Assembly (NCBI GenBank): GCA_003254905.1
Contig: QANU01074553.1
Location: 62,001-126,000, forward strand
Reading direction: 5' to 3'
Source: Nissolia schottii
Taxonomy: Eukaryota; Streptophyta; Magnoliopsida; Fabales; Fabaceae
Length of the DNA stretch: 64,000 nt
The notes under the pieces were generated by a model that searched no databases, was not told where the DNA came from, and saw nothing but the letters and a program-made list of their open reading frames with translations. Made by a program: the position numbers and the translations under genes. Shown piece by piece: positions 21,891-34,083 of the stretch (its first letter is position 1; the number at the start of each line of letters is the position of its first letter).

Positions 21891-23214
21891 TTGTCGTTGT
21901 CCATGAGAACGATTGATTGTTATACATAACAACTGTCTTCCTTAAAATTGTTTAATTCTTGAATCGAGATGGTGAACACCACGGAAACAGCAATCGCAAC
22001 CATGCTATTTTTTAGAGAACAATAAAAATACAATAATACCTACAATTTGATATTAGAGGTACTAGCCTCTCTCGTCCATCTTGTAGCCACTATGGAAATC
22101 TCACAACCTTTACTGTAAGCCACAATGCAAATCGGAGAAAGAGAACTTAAGGAAAGAAGATGAACCACATGGGTTCTAGATAAGAAAACCCAAATAACTA
22201 ACACAGTTCCTCACTACCACGAAAGAGATATCACGACCTCACTGACGTAACCACCATCGCCTTTACCTCACAGTTTCATTGTTGCAAACACTCACGCCTA
22301 AGGGCCGAGTTGCATTATCATACTTGGGTTTGCTATCAATGATTCAAGCCACCTTCTAAAATGTTATGGAGCTGGCGACATTAAGGAAAAGAACGTAAGA
22401 CACGATGTTCTGGATTTCGAGTTGTGCACCACCACCACCGAGTTTCATGACCTTGAGCCTGAGTCGATGCAGCAATGAGCCCGAGATGTGTCATACCGAT
22501 AGTGTATATAAATGAAGAAAACAAGCATGTCATTGAAATAAGGTTGTTCACTGTGGATAGCCCGCATAGCGAGTCCTTCGACGCACATCACGAGTCCTTC
22601 GAAGCTAGTGGTTGCAGTAGTGCTATCTCGAAGAACACCGAGGAATATTGGCCACAATCCTTTGAAGGCTGAGATGCAATACCTTGGGAACCTGAGTTAC
22701 GTAACGGTTGAGAAAACAGGTTTATTGCTTGCGCCACGTAAGTCACAGAGAGAACAAATCCATTGCGAGTGGAAAAAAGAAATCACCCAGTACCGCATCA
22801 TTGAAGTCGTCACCCTCTTGTTGTGAGTTCGTATGATCATTATTAAGCTCATTCCCATCACATTACTTACGTGAGGGAAAATGACGATCCCTAATATCAC
22901 ATGGGTCCCACTACAAAGAAGGAGAGGCAAAAAAAAAGGTATAATTAGGAATAATAAAAGCAAATCAGGCATAACTGGAGCAAATAAGGTATGGAATATC
23001 TTATGTATTCATTTAAGATATAACTGCCATTTATCCTTGCAATAATGAGATTTATTTTTGCATTGATTTGGCCAATTTATTTGGGTGTGATTTGAATTCA
23101 CCAATAGACTACCACTAAAATTGATAGTCACATATTGGGCTGAGTACTCATTAGTCAAAACTTGTTCCTTTCCATTTGGTACAAAGGCTTATTATTATAC
23201 TTAGTGCACGTCTA

Positions 23215-24130
23215 AGGTTTTCTTAAGGAATAGTCTTAAGTCGGAGCACCTATATTGAGGAAATACCTCAAGTCGGAACCTCATGTCGAAGCACCTACTT
23301 CTCCTTGAGAAAAAACTTGAAAAGCTTCCATAAGGAAGTACCTCAAGTCGAAATCTCAAGTCGGAGCACCTACCTACATTGAGCCAATACCTCAAGTTTG
23401 AGCGTTTTATCCTTGAGGAGAAACTTGAAAAGTCTCTTTAAGGATGTACCTCAAGTTGGAACCTCAAGTTGGAGCACCTAATTCTCCTTGAGCAAAAACA
23501 TGAAAAGCCTCCTTGAGGAAATTCCTCAAGTACTCTCCACCTACCTACATTGAGGAAATACCTCCAGTCAGAACCTCAAGTTGAAGCACCAACCTCTCCT
23601 TGACAAAAAACCTGAAAAGCCTCCTTGAGGCAATACCTCATGTCTGAGCGTTTCTCCTTGAGGAAAAACCTGAAAAGCCCCCTTGAGGAAATACCTCAAG
23701 TTGGAACCTCAAGTTAGAGCACCTAACTCTCCTTGAGGAAAAACCTGAAAAGCCTCCTTGAGGAAGTACCTCAAGTCGAAACCGCAAGTCGAAACACCTA
23801 TCTCTCCTTGAGGCAATACTTGAAAAGCCTCCTTGAGGAAACACCTCAAGTCGGAACTGAATTTAGAACACCTATCTCTCCTTGAGGCAATACCTAAAAA
23901 GACTCCTTGAGGAAACACCTTAAGTAAGAAAATCATGATGGAGCACCTACCTCTCCTTGAGGCAATACCTCAAGTATGAGTGTTTCTCCTTGAGGAAAAA
24001 CCTTAAATTTGAAAACATTCTAAGGTTTTCTTAAGGCATAGTCTTAAGTTAGAACACCTATATTTAGGAATATTTCATTATGTTGGAACACTCACCTCTC
24101 CTTGAAACAACACTTCAAGTCAGAGAATTT
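23215..24130. repeat. Minisatellite, about 75-bp unit
   Basis: About ten diverged units containing CCTTGAGGAAATACCTCAAG and GGAGCACCTACCTCTCC. Anchors GAAAAGCCTCCTTGAGG recur near 23503, 23614, 23671, 23747 and 23822, spaced 57 to 115 and mostly 75-77 bp. Each unit holds the hairpin CCTTGAGG..CCTCAAG. It lies inside the LARD-like element; an isolated copy of the unit recurs near 24750. Confidence 0.8.
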
Positions 24131-25435
24131 TCCTTAAGGAAAAATTTTAAGTCTGAGAACGTTCTTTCTTGAATCTATCACTGCCGTCATCTTTAACGGG
24201 TTGGGTCATTAGACTTAAAGCTCTAATGAGATTTCATCGGGAGGATAGTAAGTCGATTAGAAGATGACACAAAAATCGAGTTGGAGCAAACATTGTGACA
24301 AAATCTACGCAAGAACTTCAACAGATAAGTCATCACTTATTTATCACTGCATTGATTAATATAGACATTTTTATATTCACTAAGATTGATAAATGCATGC
24401 AATTAGTTTACTTGTTATGTTGGTATTATTTTCTTATGTATATGCGTAACTTTGCTATTAGTTCCTAAGGAACCATGTTCTGAGGTCCAACATAATAAAC
24501 AAGCATGTGCATAACTTTGTTACTAGTCCCTAAGGAACCAAGTTTTGAGGTCTGACATAATAAACAAGTTAAACACAAAATATGAAAAATTGTGATGATA
24601 AATGACACTTTATGCTCGGCTCACACTTGATTTCATAAAATTCAATTCGGTCGTCAATGATATGGCCATCAAACTACAACATTGACAAATGCGCCTGAGA
24701 AGCAAGTAACACGGCTTGAGTTTAGATATTTTTTGAACATGTCACCCAAAAGTCTCCTTGAGGAAATACCTCAAGTCGGAGCAACCCCATTCAAGAAACA
24801 TCTCAAAGATTTACGATGAGCAAAAGTCTTTATGGAAAGACATTTCTAGTCGATAAAAAAGTCGAATGTCAGTCAAAGTCTCGTTTGAGAGAACATCTCA
24901 AGTTGAAAAATCATTTACTTCTTTACAAACTTAATCCATTAGTTTGAAAATAAGCTTGGTGTTCTCCTCAAGTGGATCATGACAAACTTACAAAAAAAAT
25001 GGGATTCAAACCAAATGGATTTGCGACAAACACGATTACTGAATGCCTCAAGTCAAAGAGTATGACTCAAGGTACAAAGTTATCTCACCATCACCATACA
25101 CCTTGAAAGACCGACAATGGGTACTTGACTAGTATTTTTTTCAGCCATTATTTTCATTATTTGAGGTTGACAATCTTATATATCGGTGATTGATTTTTTA
25201 GTTTAAACTAACCAATTACACTCCCATGAAGGATCTATGGTCCGAGTTGGTGAAAGATCTATAAAGCGAATCAACAGAGCAGTTAACTCTAAGATTTCAT
25301 GTTATATGAAAGCATCAAAGTCCCCTAAATAAAATGAAAAATCATAATCCCATGAAAATCTCCATGGTCTGAGTTGGTATCCGAAATACAAATATGAAAA
25401 ATCCATCGACTTATCTAAAACACTAAGAAGCTCGG

Positions 25436-25855
25436 TATACAACTACCATGAAATTTTCATGGTCTAGGTCCATTAGAAATCATTGAGTTACCTTGGATGC
25501 AAGAGTAAGCTCGGCGGATACTAATAAGAAATCCCCCGACTTACCTTAGACGCAAAAGTAAGCTTGGCGGATACTAATACCTGACTTATCTAGGATGCCA
25601 ATAAGCTCAATGTGACCTATACAACTCCCATGAAATTTTCATGGTCTGAGTCCATTAGAAATCCTTGACTTGCCTTGGACGCAAGAGTAAGCTCGGCGGA
25701 TACTAATGAGGAAATCCCCGACTTACCTTGGACACAAGAGTAAGCTCTGCAGATACTAACGAGAAATTCCCGACTTGTCTTAGACACAAAAGTAAGCTCG
25801 ACGGATACAAACACCTGACTTATCTGGGATGCCAACAAGCTCGATGTGCCCTTTG
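25436..25855. repeat. Second internal repeat block
   Basis: A roughly 185-bp sequence starting near CCATGAAATTTTCATGGTCT is duplicated (25448 and 25629). Inside it a shorter unit with GTAAGCTCGGCGGATACTAA repeats five times with variation. Non-coding. Confidence 0.65.
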
Positions 25856-26002
25856 AAAAACATAACATATTCCATCTCGAATACGGAGTGTACATCCAAT
25901 ATCATTTCGAACTCAAACCATGTTACTCATTCAAAAAACATGAATATGCATCTGAAGCCCGACATGTGAAGCTTCACATCACATATCAGACTTGGAGGCT
26001 TA

Positions 26003-26442
26003 TGTTACGGACTAAATCTGACAAGGACTTAGGCCCGATATACATGACTAGATGTTTAGCCAAGTCTCTCATCCTCGCCCCGCTTAATGGCTTGTGAGCG
26101 TTATGAATGTTGCATAATCCAATATAAGTTCTCATAAGAATTATGAGCATTACAAAATCCAACATAAAACCTCATAAAACTTATGAACGTTAAAAAATCA
26201 TAAGCGTCCATACTTACACTATAAAAGTGGCTTCCTGCTACTCCACAAGGTACGTCTCAGATCATTACTACCTCATAATTCACTCACATATTGACTTGGG
26301 CATCAGAGTGGCTTTTGCAGGTACCACCCCCGCCGGCCAAGGATATTGCTCAACACCACCATGTTCACCACCATGAAGCTCTTGGATCTAACCCAAAGTC
26401 AGAGTTGCATACTATCTTAGCATGTCAGAATTGTGCGTAAAA
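26003..26442 (+). repeat. 3' LTR of the LARD-like element
   Basis: Direct repeat of 21452-21890 preceded by a purine-rich tract; its terminal CA is lost. Confidence 0.8.
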
Positions 26443-27497
26443 CTAACTATTTGAGAGTAAGAGAGCTAAGTTAAGCTATCTATTTGAGAGTAAGAGAGCT
26501 ATAATGTCTCCTTTTTAAGGTTGTATCCCAATGTGACTCATTAAATTGCCACTCTCTTTGACTAAAATAAGATAGGACGTTTGTTTAAAATTCTTTTATA
26601 TTGATAATACTCAGATTTAAACTCTACAAAGAATATTCTAATACTAGATATGTTATTGTAACAAGTCCCACATTGAGGAGGTAATTATCTTGAAAGGGGA
26701 ATCTTATAAGGGTATACTTGGGTTCTCTAATTTTGATAGATGACTTTTGATTGAGGTGTAATTTTGATAAATGACTTTTTCATTGAGACCAACCAATCCT
26801 AGAAGAATACCAGCTGAGATTTCTGACTACGCTTACTAGAAATTGTGCATATTGCGATAGTTTAATTTGTAGGTTGCGATGTCACTAATTACGAAACCAC
26901 CATAGTTGAAAGCATTGGTAGGTTTTGATTTGGCCAATTGCGGGGATAACTGTTGGAAATAGCGTGTGAGAGATTGTGACAGTTTTAAATCGTCGATAAA
27001 GGATATAAAGTGAGAGTTTATGGCGGTTTAAAATCGCCTCTAAAAGTGAATATATATTTGAAAAAAAGCAGCGGTTTAAAACCACCGTCAAGTATAAAAT
27101 TATAAATACAAATAATTGTCACCATTGCAAATCTGTATTTACATTAAAAAAAATGGCCAAGACCATACAACAACTCCATCGTCTGTATTTATACTTACAA
27201 AATTGGCATGCAAGAACAATGTAAAATAGAGAGAAAAAAGTATGACTTTAAACACATATATACAACACAAGCTTATATTTGATTGAAAAAACAAAGTTTA
27301 ATAAAAGAAGAATGCCATAACAAAACCCCTTAATTGAAGCACCAAATCAACCTGAAGGCTCATCCATTTGACTCAAACTTCGAAGCTACCACAGAAATAT
27401 AAAATGTACCTCGTCCAACTTCTTTTCATGTACATGTCTTCACTACAGTTTTTCTACAACAAGTCATCTACTAGCAAGCAAGCATATATATACCACA
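26443..27497. other. Repeat-derived DNA, possible CACTA end
   Basis: A 33-bp tandem duplication (CTATTTGAGAGTAAGAGAGC) lies at 26446-26500. At 26655 AACAAGTCCCACATTG resembles small LTR termini. At 26830-27100 a CTTACTAGAAATTG end is followed by GGCGGTTTAAA-type direct and inverted motifs, which recall subterminal repeats of plant CACTA elements. No gene; the last 350 bp show nothing I recognise. Confidence 0.35.
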
Positions 27498-28072
27498 TTC
27501 ACTTTCGCCATCTCTGCACCCAGCTCTAGTACTCCTGGCGACGGCCTCGCCTTCTTCATGGCGACGCCCGACAGCACCATCCCTCCTGGGTCTGGTGGGG
27601 CCCTCCTGGGACTCTTCAGCAATGCCAATGCTCTCAACAACTCCCGTAAGGAGATCATCGGTTTCAAAGCCTCTCGGATAAAGTAGTCATCGTTGAATTC
27701 GACACCTACCCTAACCTAAATATCGGGGATCCAGATTACAGGCACATTGGAATTGATGTCAACTCAATTAGGTCATCCGCGGTCGGAAAATGGGAGTGGC
27801 AAAGCGATAGAGTGGCGACCGCACACATAACATATAACTCTGCCTCCAGAAGGCTGACCGCGGTTGCCTCTTACCCTAACGCTAGCCCTGTCACCGTTAG
27901 TCATGACCTTGACTTGAACTCTGTCCTTCCGGAATGGGTTAGGGTTGGGTTCTCCGCTGCCACGGGGCAGCATTCTCAAACAAACAGCGTTCTGTCTTGG
28001 TCTTTCAGTTCAACCTTGAGGAGGAACAACAAGGTTATGGAGGAGAACTGTTACCTTGCAAGCGATGTGTGA
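27498..28072 (+). pseudogene. Truncated, frameshifted legume lectin pseudogene
   Basis: The sequence enters the lectin domain abruptly at TTFTFAISAP, so roughly the first 80 residues including the signal peptide are missing. The sugar-site aspartate in PGDGLAFF is kept, then LLGLFSNANALNN. A frameshift near 27690, between SRIK-stop and [11 protein letters not shown], breaks the reading frame just before the metal-binding loop. After it the metal loop ([22 protein letters not shown]) and the C-terminal strands ([24 protein letters not shown]) run on to a TGA at 28072. It resembles the secreted lectin at 35618-36532 more than the signal-less copies. It could not yield a normal lectin. Upstream promoter sequence is not recognisable. 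Confidence 0.85.
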
Positions 28073-28199
28073 GATTTGGAGGTCATGTTCGGTATGGCAA
28101 TAAGGACAGGACAGGTGCATGTATGATATGTGATATGATATGGGCCTATATAAATGGACAAGTGTTAGTCCACTTCATGTTGTTTTTGTTTGCGGCCTT

Positions 28200-28252
28200 G
28201 TGTGATGTGTGATGTATGATGTATGATGTGTGATGTGTGATATATTATGTCT
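28200..28252. repeat. TGTGATGTATGA microsatellite
   Basis: Imperfect 7- to 8-bp repeats of TGTGATG and TATGATG just after the lectin pseudogene. Confidence 0.7.
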
Positions 28253-28674
28253 ACTTGCTATGCTTTTTTATTCGGTTTGCTTTGAAACTCTAGAGTTTTT
28301 ACTTGGAGATAATCTCTGTAAAATAATTAGTATTTTGTCATCTCCTTAATTAATATAAAAATCTAACCAAAACATACACAAAATCTAACAACTCCTACCC
28401 CCATGCAGCTTTTTTGATTAAATCATGAATTTACACTCAATTTAGATTTTATTTTATCTTTTACTTGGTCGAAACAATTTAGATTTGCTTATGCGACCTC
28501 TCTCCACCACCAAAAAGGAAAAGTTAATCAAGACCAAAAAGGTTAAGAATTTTGAAGTTATGATGCATCTTAATTTTCAGAAAATATTCTAAACTAAATA
28601 AAAAATTACAGAAATTATTAACAGATCGAAAGAAATGAACTAATTACAAAGCATAGTGCAATTGTTTACAAAAG

Positions 28675-30257
28675 TGTTATGGACTAGGCCGAGAGGGAGA
28701 CCTAGGCCCAATTTTGATCCGCTCAAGCCCAACATGAACGACCCAATGATCAATAATATAATTTACATCTTTGTTACAGCCACATTTTTTACAAATTTTT
28801 TAGTTGTTTAAAGAAGAAAAATCATCATATTTTATATTTTATGTAATTAATTTTTTTCTCTTTTTAGAAAAAATTCAAGGATAAGTAATAGATTCATATA
28901 AAACATATAATATATTGTATAGAGATATTTTGATTGGAGATTAAAGATGATTTTCATATGAATTATATAATGATTTTAATTAAAAAAGATACTAAAAAAA
29001 TAATCACAAATACAATAATAAAGACTTAATTTATTTTGTAAAATATAATAGTTTTGGCTTGGTCCCGAATCGAGGCTCCACCCCTTCGTAAGTATGCGTG
29101 CTTTCCCTTTTTATTCATTTTTTTTAGGATTAGGATGTCAAACACAGAGAATAAATATTGTTGAAGCAGTAGGGGTGCACATGGGTCGCGTCGGGTAGGA
29201 CCCGCCCGTGTCGCAGACCCGACCCAATGTCTGGCGAGCGGGTCAGGTCAGGTAAAAAATGCATTTTTTATGGGTACCTGCCAGACCCGCCACCCGCCCG
29301 GGTCGGGTAGGTTTTAGCGGGTCGGCGGGTGACCCGCCCTCTTTTTTTTAAAAAAAAAAAAAACACAGCAAACAGCCCAGCCCAGCCCACACAGCACTTA
29401 GCCCACCCCCAAACACATACAGCCCACACACACACACACACACAGAGACACAGAGAGTCACGCAGAGGAAACAGCAAAATTAGGGTTAAATTAGGGGTGG
29501 CTGCGGTGAGGAAGGCAAATGCGGGGTTGCGAGGTGGAGGGCAAGTGCGGTGAGGAAGGCAAGTGCGAGGTCGCGGTGAGGAAGGCAAGTGCGGGGTTGC
29601 GGAGGGGTGGCTGCGGGGTCGCGAGGTGGAGGGGACGGTGGCGAAGGCAAAAGTGGAGACGAAGGCGAAGGAGAGGTGGAGGGGACGGGAGCGGCGGCGT
29701 GGGCGAAGGCGGCAGACGCTGTGGGCGAAGGCGAAGGAGAGGACAGAGTGAAAGTGAAGCTATGCATTATGAAAAAATTAGGTTACAAATGTTATATATA
29801 CGCAGGTCGGGTTAGGTCTATGATTTTGAATCTGAGACTCGACCCGTCCACTTAAGCGGGTCGTTCGGGTCTGACCCGCGGACCCGCCGAATCCGACCCA
29901 CCCGGGTCGGATTGGGCGGGTCCGCGGGTTGGGTACGACCCGTGTTCACCCATGGTTGAAGGCAACGCCGTTGTACCATCGGCATAGTCCCGCAACAACT
30001 GGACAACCTCGCGATATCAAATTCTAAAGCAAACCCAAAGCGTGCACCGTCCCAGCATCCTAAGTAGTGTCCCCCTCTATGCTCCCCCAACATGGAGGGC
30101 GTGATCAACGTGGATGACAACCCTCAACTCCTAGCGAACCTCAAAGGACCCAAGAAGGCGAAGACATCAAATACCCATGCCACAAAGCGAGTTCGATCTT
30201 CGTCGTGACTTGGATTGTAATTGGGCCTAAGTCTCCCTTTGGGCCTAGTTCCTAACA
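28675..30257 (+). mobile_element. Solo LTR with nested hAT-like insertion
   Basis: Starts TGTTATGGACTAGGCC and ends GGCCTAGTTCCTAACA. The outer roughly 40 bp are inverted repeats of each other (both include GGGAGAC.TAGGCCCAATT). It is flanked by AAAAG at 28670-28674 and 30258-30262, a 5-bp duplication typical of LTR integration. Subtracting the nested element leaves about 790 bp. No internal retrotransposon region exists, so it is a solo LTR. Its start resembles the LTR at 21452. Confidence 0.75.
29168..29954. mobile_element. Non-autonomous hAT-like element
   Basis: GC-rich insertion. Terminal inverted repeats AGGGGTGCACATGGGTCG and its imperfect complement CGACCCGTGTTCACCCAT are followed inward by many GGGTCGGG/CCCGACCC subterminal motifs. 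GTTGAAG lies on both sides (29160-29166 and 29955-29961), fitting a 7-8 bp hAT target duplication. The interior holds an (AC)n tract and GA/GCG-rich tandem repeats (GTGAGGAAGGCAAGTGCG), but no transposase. Confidence 0.75.
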
Positions 30258-30262
30258 AAAAG

Positions 30263-32159
30263 GAAACTAGTTTGGTAATTAGAGATTTTGTGAATTAAAA
30301 AATTAATCGTGTAAAATTAAATAATTTTTTTCTCTTATTGTTCGAATGATAAAAAAATAAAGCGACAAACAAATAAAACAATATTTTTTTCTTACTTAAT
30401 TGAAGAGAAAATTGAAAAAGAAGAAAACAAATCATATTAAATAATTTTTTTTTATCCTTATTACAAGTGAATAGCAGAGAAATAAATTATAAAAGTATTT
30501 GTTATTTTAAATAAAATCACTCTTTCTCTCTAGCCTTATCTACAGAAGGAAGATAAAAAATATTTTGCCCGGCACACATTTCTTTTTCATTTCCTCCCTG
30601 TTTTCTCTCATCTTATTTTATTTCTCTTCAACGAAACATTCGAAAATATGTGTTAAGTTGCATTTGCATATATTAATTTTGGATGGATCTTTATTGCCTT
30701 GCAGGATTATTGACAATCTGTATTACCTTTTACATTGATTACCGTCTTTTAAATTGTGATAATATTACATTGCAGTGTTTGATATTCACAAATAATGTAA
30801 TAAAACTATATATAAAATAGATAAATAACTATGATGATGATGATGATGATGATAATAATAATAATAATAATAATAATTAGTTGGTGTATTGCGATTGTGG
30901 TGGTGGTAGAGGTGACAACGACGGTGACGGTGACAAGGATGATGGCGGACCGGCGGTGGTGGTGGTTGTGGTGATAGGTGGTGGTAGAGGCGACGATGAC
31001 GGTGGTAGTGACAAGGATATTGGGGTGGTAGCAGTGGTTGTGGTGATATGGGTGGTGACAGTGCTTGTGGTGGTGGCAATGATAGTGTGGTGATGGGTGG
31101 TAGTTAGTGGCAATGGTGACGGCCAAAGTTGTCAAAATTGAGATTTTATGTGAAATTGGAAGACCAAAATAAAAATATAAAACGTAAAATTGTAACACGA
31201 TTTAAGTCATATGATCATTCGATCTAAGTGATAGTAACAAGATTGATTGACCTCTTCAAACTCATAAGATCATAAGATTTTAATATTTAAATCAAAATCT
31301 TAACAATCTTAGTGGAGGAGCTAGTGATTGCGGTGGTGACATTGGTGGTGGAAGTAATAGGTGGTGGTGGTTGTAAGAGACGCAGAAAAAGATGTGCGTT
31401 TATGTTGGTAGGGTTTTGGTATTCTTGTTATAATAAAAGTCAAAAATTGTATGAAATGTGATAATCGAGATAGAAATTTCTTATGAAGATAATTTACATT
31501 ATCACTTTAGATATAATGTGAATTATTGAAATAACTTTTAGGTAACACCTACAAACAATGCGACTGCATATTAAATACCACTTGGATAATCTCTGCTCAC
31601 CAACTGCTCAACGCATCAGAGAACCCCTATTTAACAGATTGCCACATGCACCAAAGAACTCCATTTTTAGCAAATTGCCTTTTGCCACCTGCAATTATAA
31701 TCACACAAATTGACACATAATTGAGGGTGTGTTTATAAAAAATTATGACTAAGTTCCCAAAATCTTTTCTTCTTCTTTAAGTTCAACTCACAAACACATG
31801 TTTTAAAAAAATAAATTGACAACTGGTCAGAACATCCACTAAATGATGACAATCATCATGAATTTATGGCAGACACAACCGGAACCTGCCAATATTCAAA
31901 ACAACCACCTGATTCTTTGTTCATTGTTTTGCCGGTAATTTATACGAATTTTAAAACCAAAAAATGGACAAAAAATCGGCCAAGACTCAACGTGTTCGGC
32001 AATTGTCAGATCTCATTAAAATTCTTCAAGAAAAGATTGAATGAGACAAAATTCAAGAAGATAAAAGAAAAATACCAGCCTCAACATTTTAAGGGAAAAC
32101 TAAAACTGAAACAACAAAACACCACAACATTTGTCCAATTCCACTAAACATCAAACCCG
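30263..32159. other. Intergenic DNA with trinucleotide repeats
   Basis: AT-rich at first. (GAT)n(AAT)n microsatellite at about 30831-30878, then TGG/GGT-rich cryptic simple sequence to about 31110, whose long open frames are a product of the repeat and not genes. The rest to 32159 shows no recognised feature. Confidence 0.6.
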
Positions 32160-33077
32160 AGAGCAATCCACCTTATACATAGTGGCGGATTTAGGGGGCA
32201 GAAGTGGCCATGGTCACCCACAATTTTCAATATTTTTAATACATATGATCTAATACTATAAACCAGCCCACCTTTTTTAAAAACAAAAGGCCATGTTAAT
32301 TGTTAGCCCACCCATATGAATAGAGCATAGAGATAATAATGGACTTTTTGGATACCAAAAAAGAGAAAAATGGACTTACAAGTTCTAAACGTTGTTCCAC
32401 CACTCATTAATTCAAAAGATTTTAGGAAAAAAACTACACACTAATCCCTTGCCTTCCTTATACTTGATGCTTCTCAAGATTTATTAAAGATTTGTTTGAA
32501 TACAAGTGAGATCTATCACCTTCTTGTGTGTATGCTTAAGAAAAAATTTCCTACACACGTGTTCATCCAAAAATATCTCATAGGTAAAAGTGTCAAAACA
32601 GTTGACCGAACCCATTTGGATTGGGCCACATCGACCATTTCAAGTTGGGCCAATTCGTGTTATATTATTTTTGAGCTAGAAAAATGCTAGCCCATTTTTA
32701 TTCAGATCATTTTTGAATTGACCAATTTTATTTATTTTTGATTAATTGGTTGTGTTCCAGTCAAGGAAAGGGAACACAACAAAAAGAACATAACAACAAC
32801 AGAAACCAAGCAAGGGGGTACCTCCAAAAACAGAACATCAAAGCAAAGGGGGCAAAAACCGAGGTCCCAAAGAAAAAACAAAACCGACATAAAGGAAAAA
32901 AAGAACTACAGATAGGCAACAATGAGGCCAAACAAGATCCCTTAGCAAAGCGAATCACCCATCCACCTCCCCCTTCGACAAGGCCGTCAAAGGATAGCAG
33001 CAAGAATAGAGGGAGAGGATCTCGACAAACCAAGTCAAAAGGCGCCAAGGATGAGACTAGAGGAGATGTCAAGCAAG
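32160..33077. other. Repeat-derived intergenic DNA
   Basis: TAGTGGCGGATTTAGG at about 32181 resembles a frequent plant transposon terminus. The stretch 32740-33077 is purine-rich and probably the degenerate 3' end of the adjacent LINE. No gene supported. Confidence 0.35.
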
Positions 33078-33340
33078 TTATTTCTCCTTCCAAGCTCTGA
33101 CCCGGTCAAGGTTGATGTCAAGGAACCCCGGTTGAAATGGTAGACTATTACACCAAGATTTGGACCAAAGTCCCAAGGGGGGTAGGATGACAGCCGTCTC
33201 TTTGTCCCAGTTTGGGGAGTGGTTTTCAAAAATCACCCTGTTTCGGATCCACCAAATGGTCCAAATGATCACATAAAGGAGGGAAGTCCACAACTTTTTG
33301 TCAAAGCCACGGAAGGGGGCACCAAGCCATGCGTGGAAGA
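33078..33340 (-). mobile_element. LINE reverse-transcriptase 3' relic (zf-RVT region)
   Basis: The minus strand encodes FHAWLGAPFRGFDKKLW, then YVIIWTIWWIRNRVIFENH, the hallmark end of plant LINE or non-LTR reverse transcriptases. The frame then decays. No intact reverse-transcriptase core is nearby. Confidence 0.7.
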
Positions 33341-33434
33341 AAGAAGCAGCAGTATGAGGAAGGCACCAGGATATATATGTTCCACCAACTTTTTGAGTTG
33401 TTTTACCATGGGCTCATATTTTGTCAATTTTATT

Positions 33435-33472
<38 letters not shown>

Positions 33473-34051
33473 TAATTTAAAGTTTGGTAACAACGTGTAA
33501 TGAAAATTTTGACTAAAAATAAAACAACTAGTCTATATAATATAGGGAATATTTCGACTTAATTTTGAGTTGATTTAGATTAATTCTCAAGTCTCATATG
33601 TTTGAATATGACTATATAAGAAAGAAAATTGTGAAAATGTATTTTGCATGCAATTTGATCAATCAAGTAAAACATACTAGAGTTATTTACAAAGGCTTTG
33701 TAATTATCTTTTAGTTATTTAAGTTACGTAACAATACTATAACACTTTTTTTTATCATTAATAAAAAGAACAAACGATTTACTTGAAATTAGATGGACTA
33801 AATCTACAAGAGTAAAATTTACACGAATGCAGTTGTTCTAATCTAAAACATTTAGTAAATTGCTTCAAAAAACTCACTAGTAGTGAGCCTCTCCAGTCTC
33901 TTGTATTCAGTAACATCTTCAACTAGCTTATATCTTTATTAATATTGTCCATATTAAAGAGCTCATTGATATTTAAAGTTATTGAACAAGTGCACATGTA
34001 AGGGAAAAAAATAAGTGCACGTCATATTATTATTATTATTATTATTATTAT

Positions 34052-34083
<32 letters not shown>

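Larger units (their letters stand above)
21452..26442 (+). mobile_element. 5-kb non-coding LTR retroelement (LARD-like)
   Basis: Two direct repeats bound it: 21452-21890 and 26003-26442, about 85-90 percent alike by eye, starting TGTTATGGAC/TGTTACGGAC and ending GTGCGTAACA/GTGCGTAAAA. Each has an internal CACTATAAA promoter motif. A purine-rich tract (CTTGGAGGCTTA, 25991-26002) precedes the 3' LTR, and a degraded possible primer site follows the 5' LTR. The 4.1-kb interior has no gag or pol frame, only minisatellites and stop-filled DNA. This is the arrangement of a large retrotransposon derivative. No clear target duplication was seen. Confidence 0.8.

Noticed and set aside
22445-22972. Open frames inside the LARD-like element
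   Set aside because: Short, overlapping on both strands, no gag or pol motif.
23215-24130. CRISPR-like array
   Set aside because: Repeats are diverged, spacing irregular, and the locus is a eukaryotic retroelement; it is a minisatellite.
29268-29855. Several overlapping open frames rich in Arg, Gly, Pro or Ser
   Set aside because: They come from GC-rich tandem repeats inside the hAT-like element; codon content is simple-sequence.
30786-31198. His/Pro/Val-rich open frames
   Set aside because: Translation of (GAT)n, (AAT)n and TGG-rich DNA in several frames and both strands.
32738-33100. 120-codon Lys-rich frame, with an opposite-strand partner
   Set aside because: No domain recognised, purine-rich composition, next to a LINE relic; probably degenerate LINE 3' DNA.
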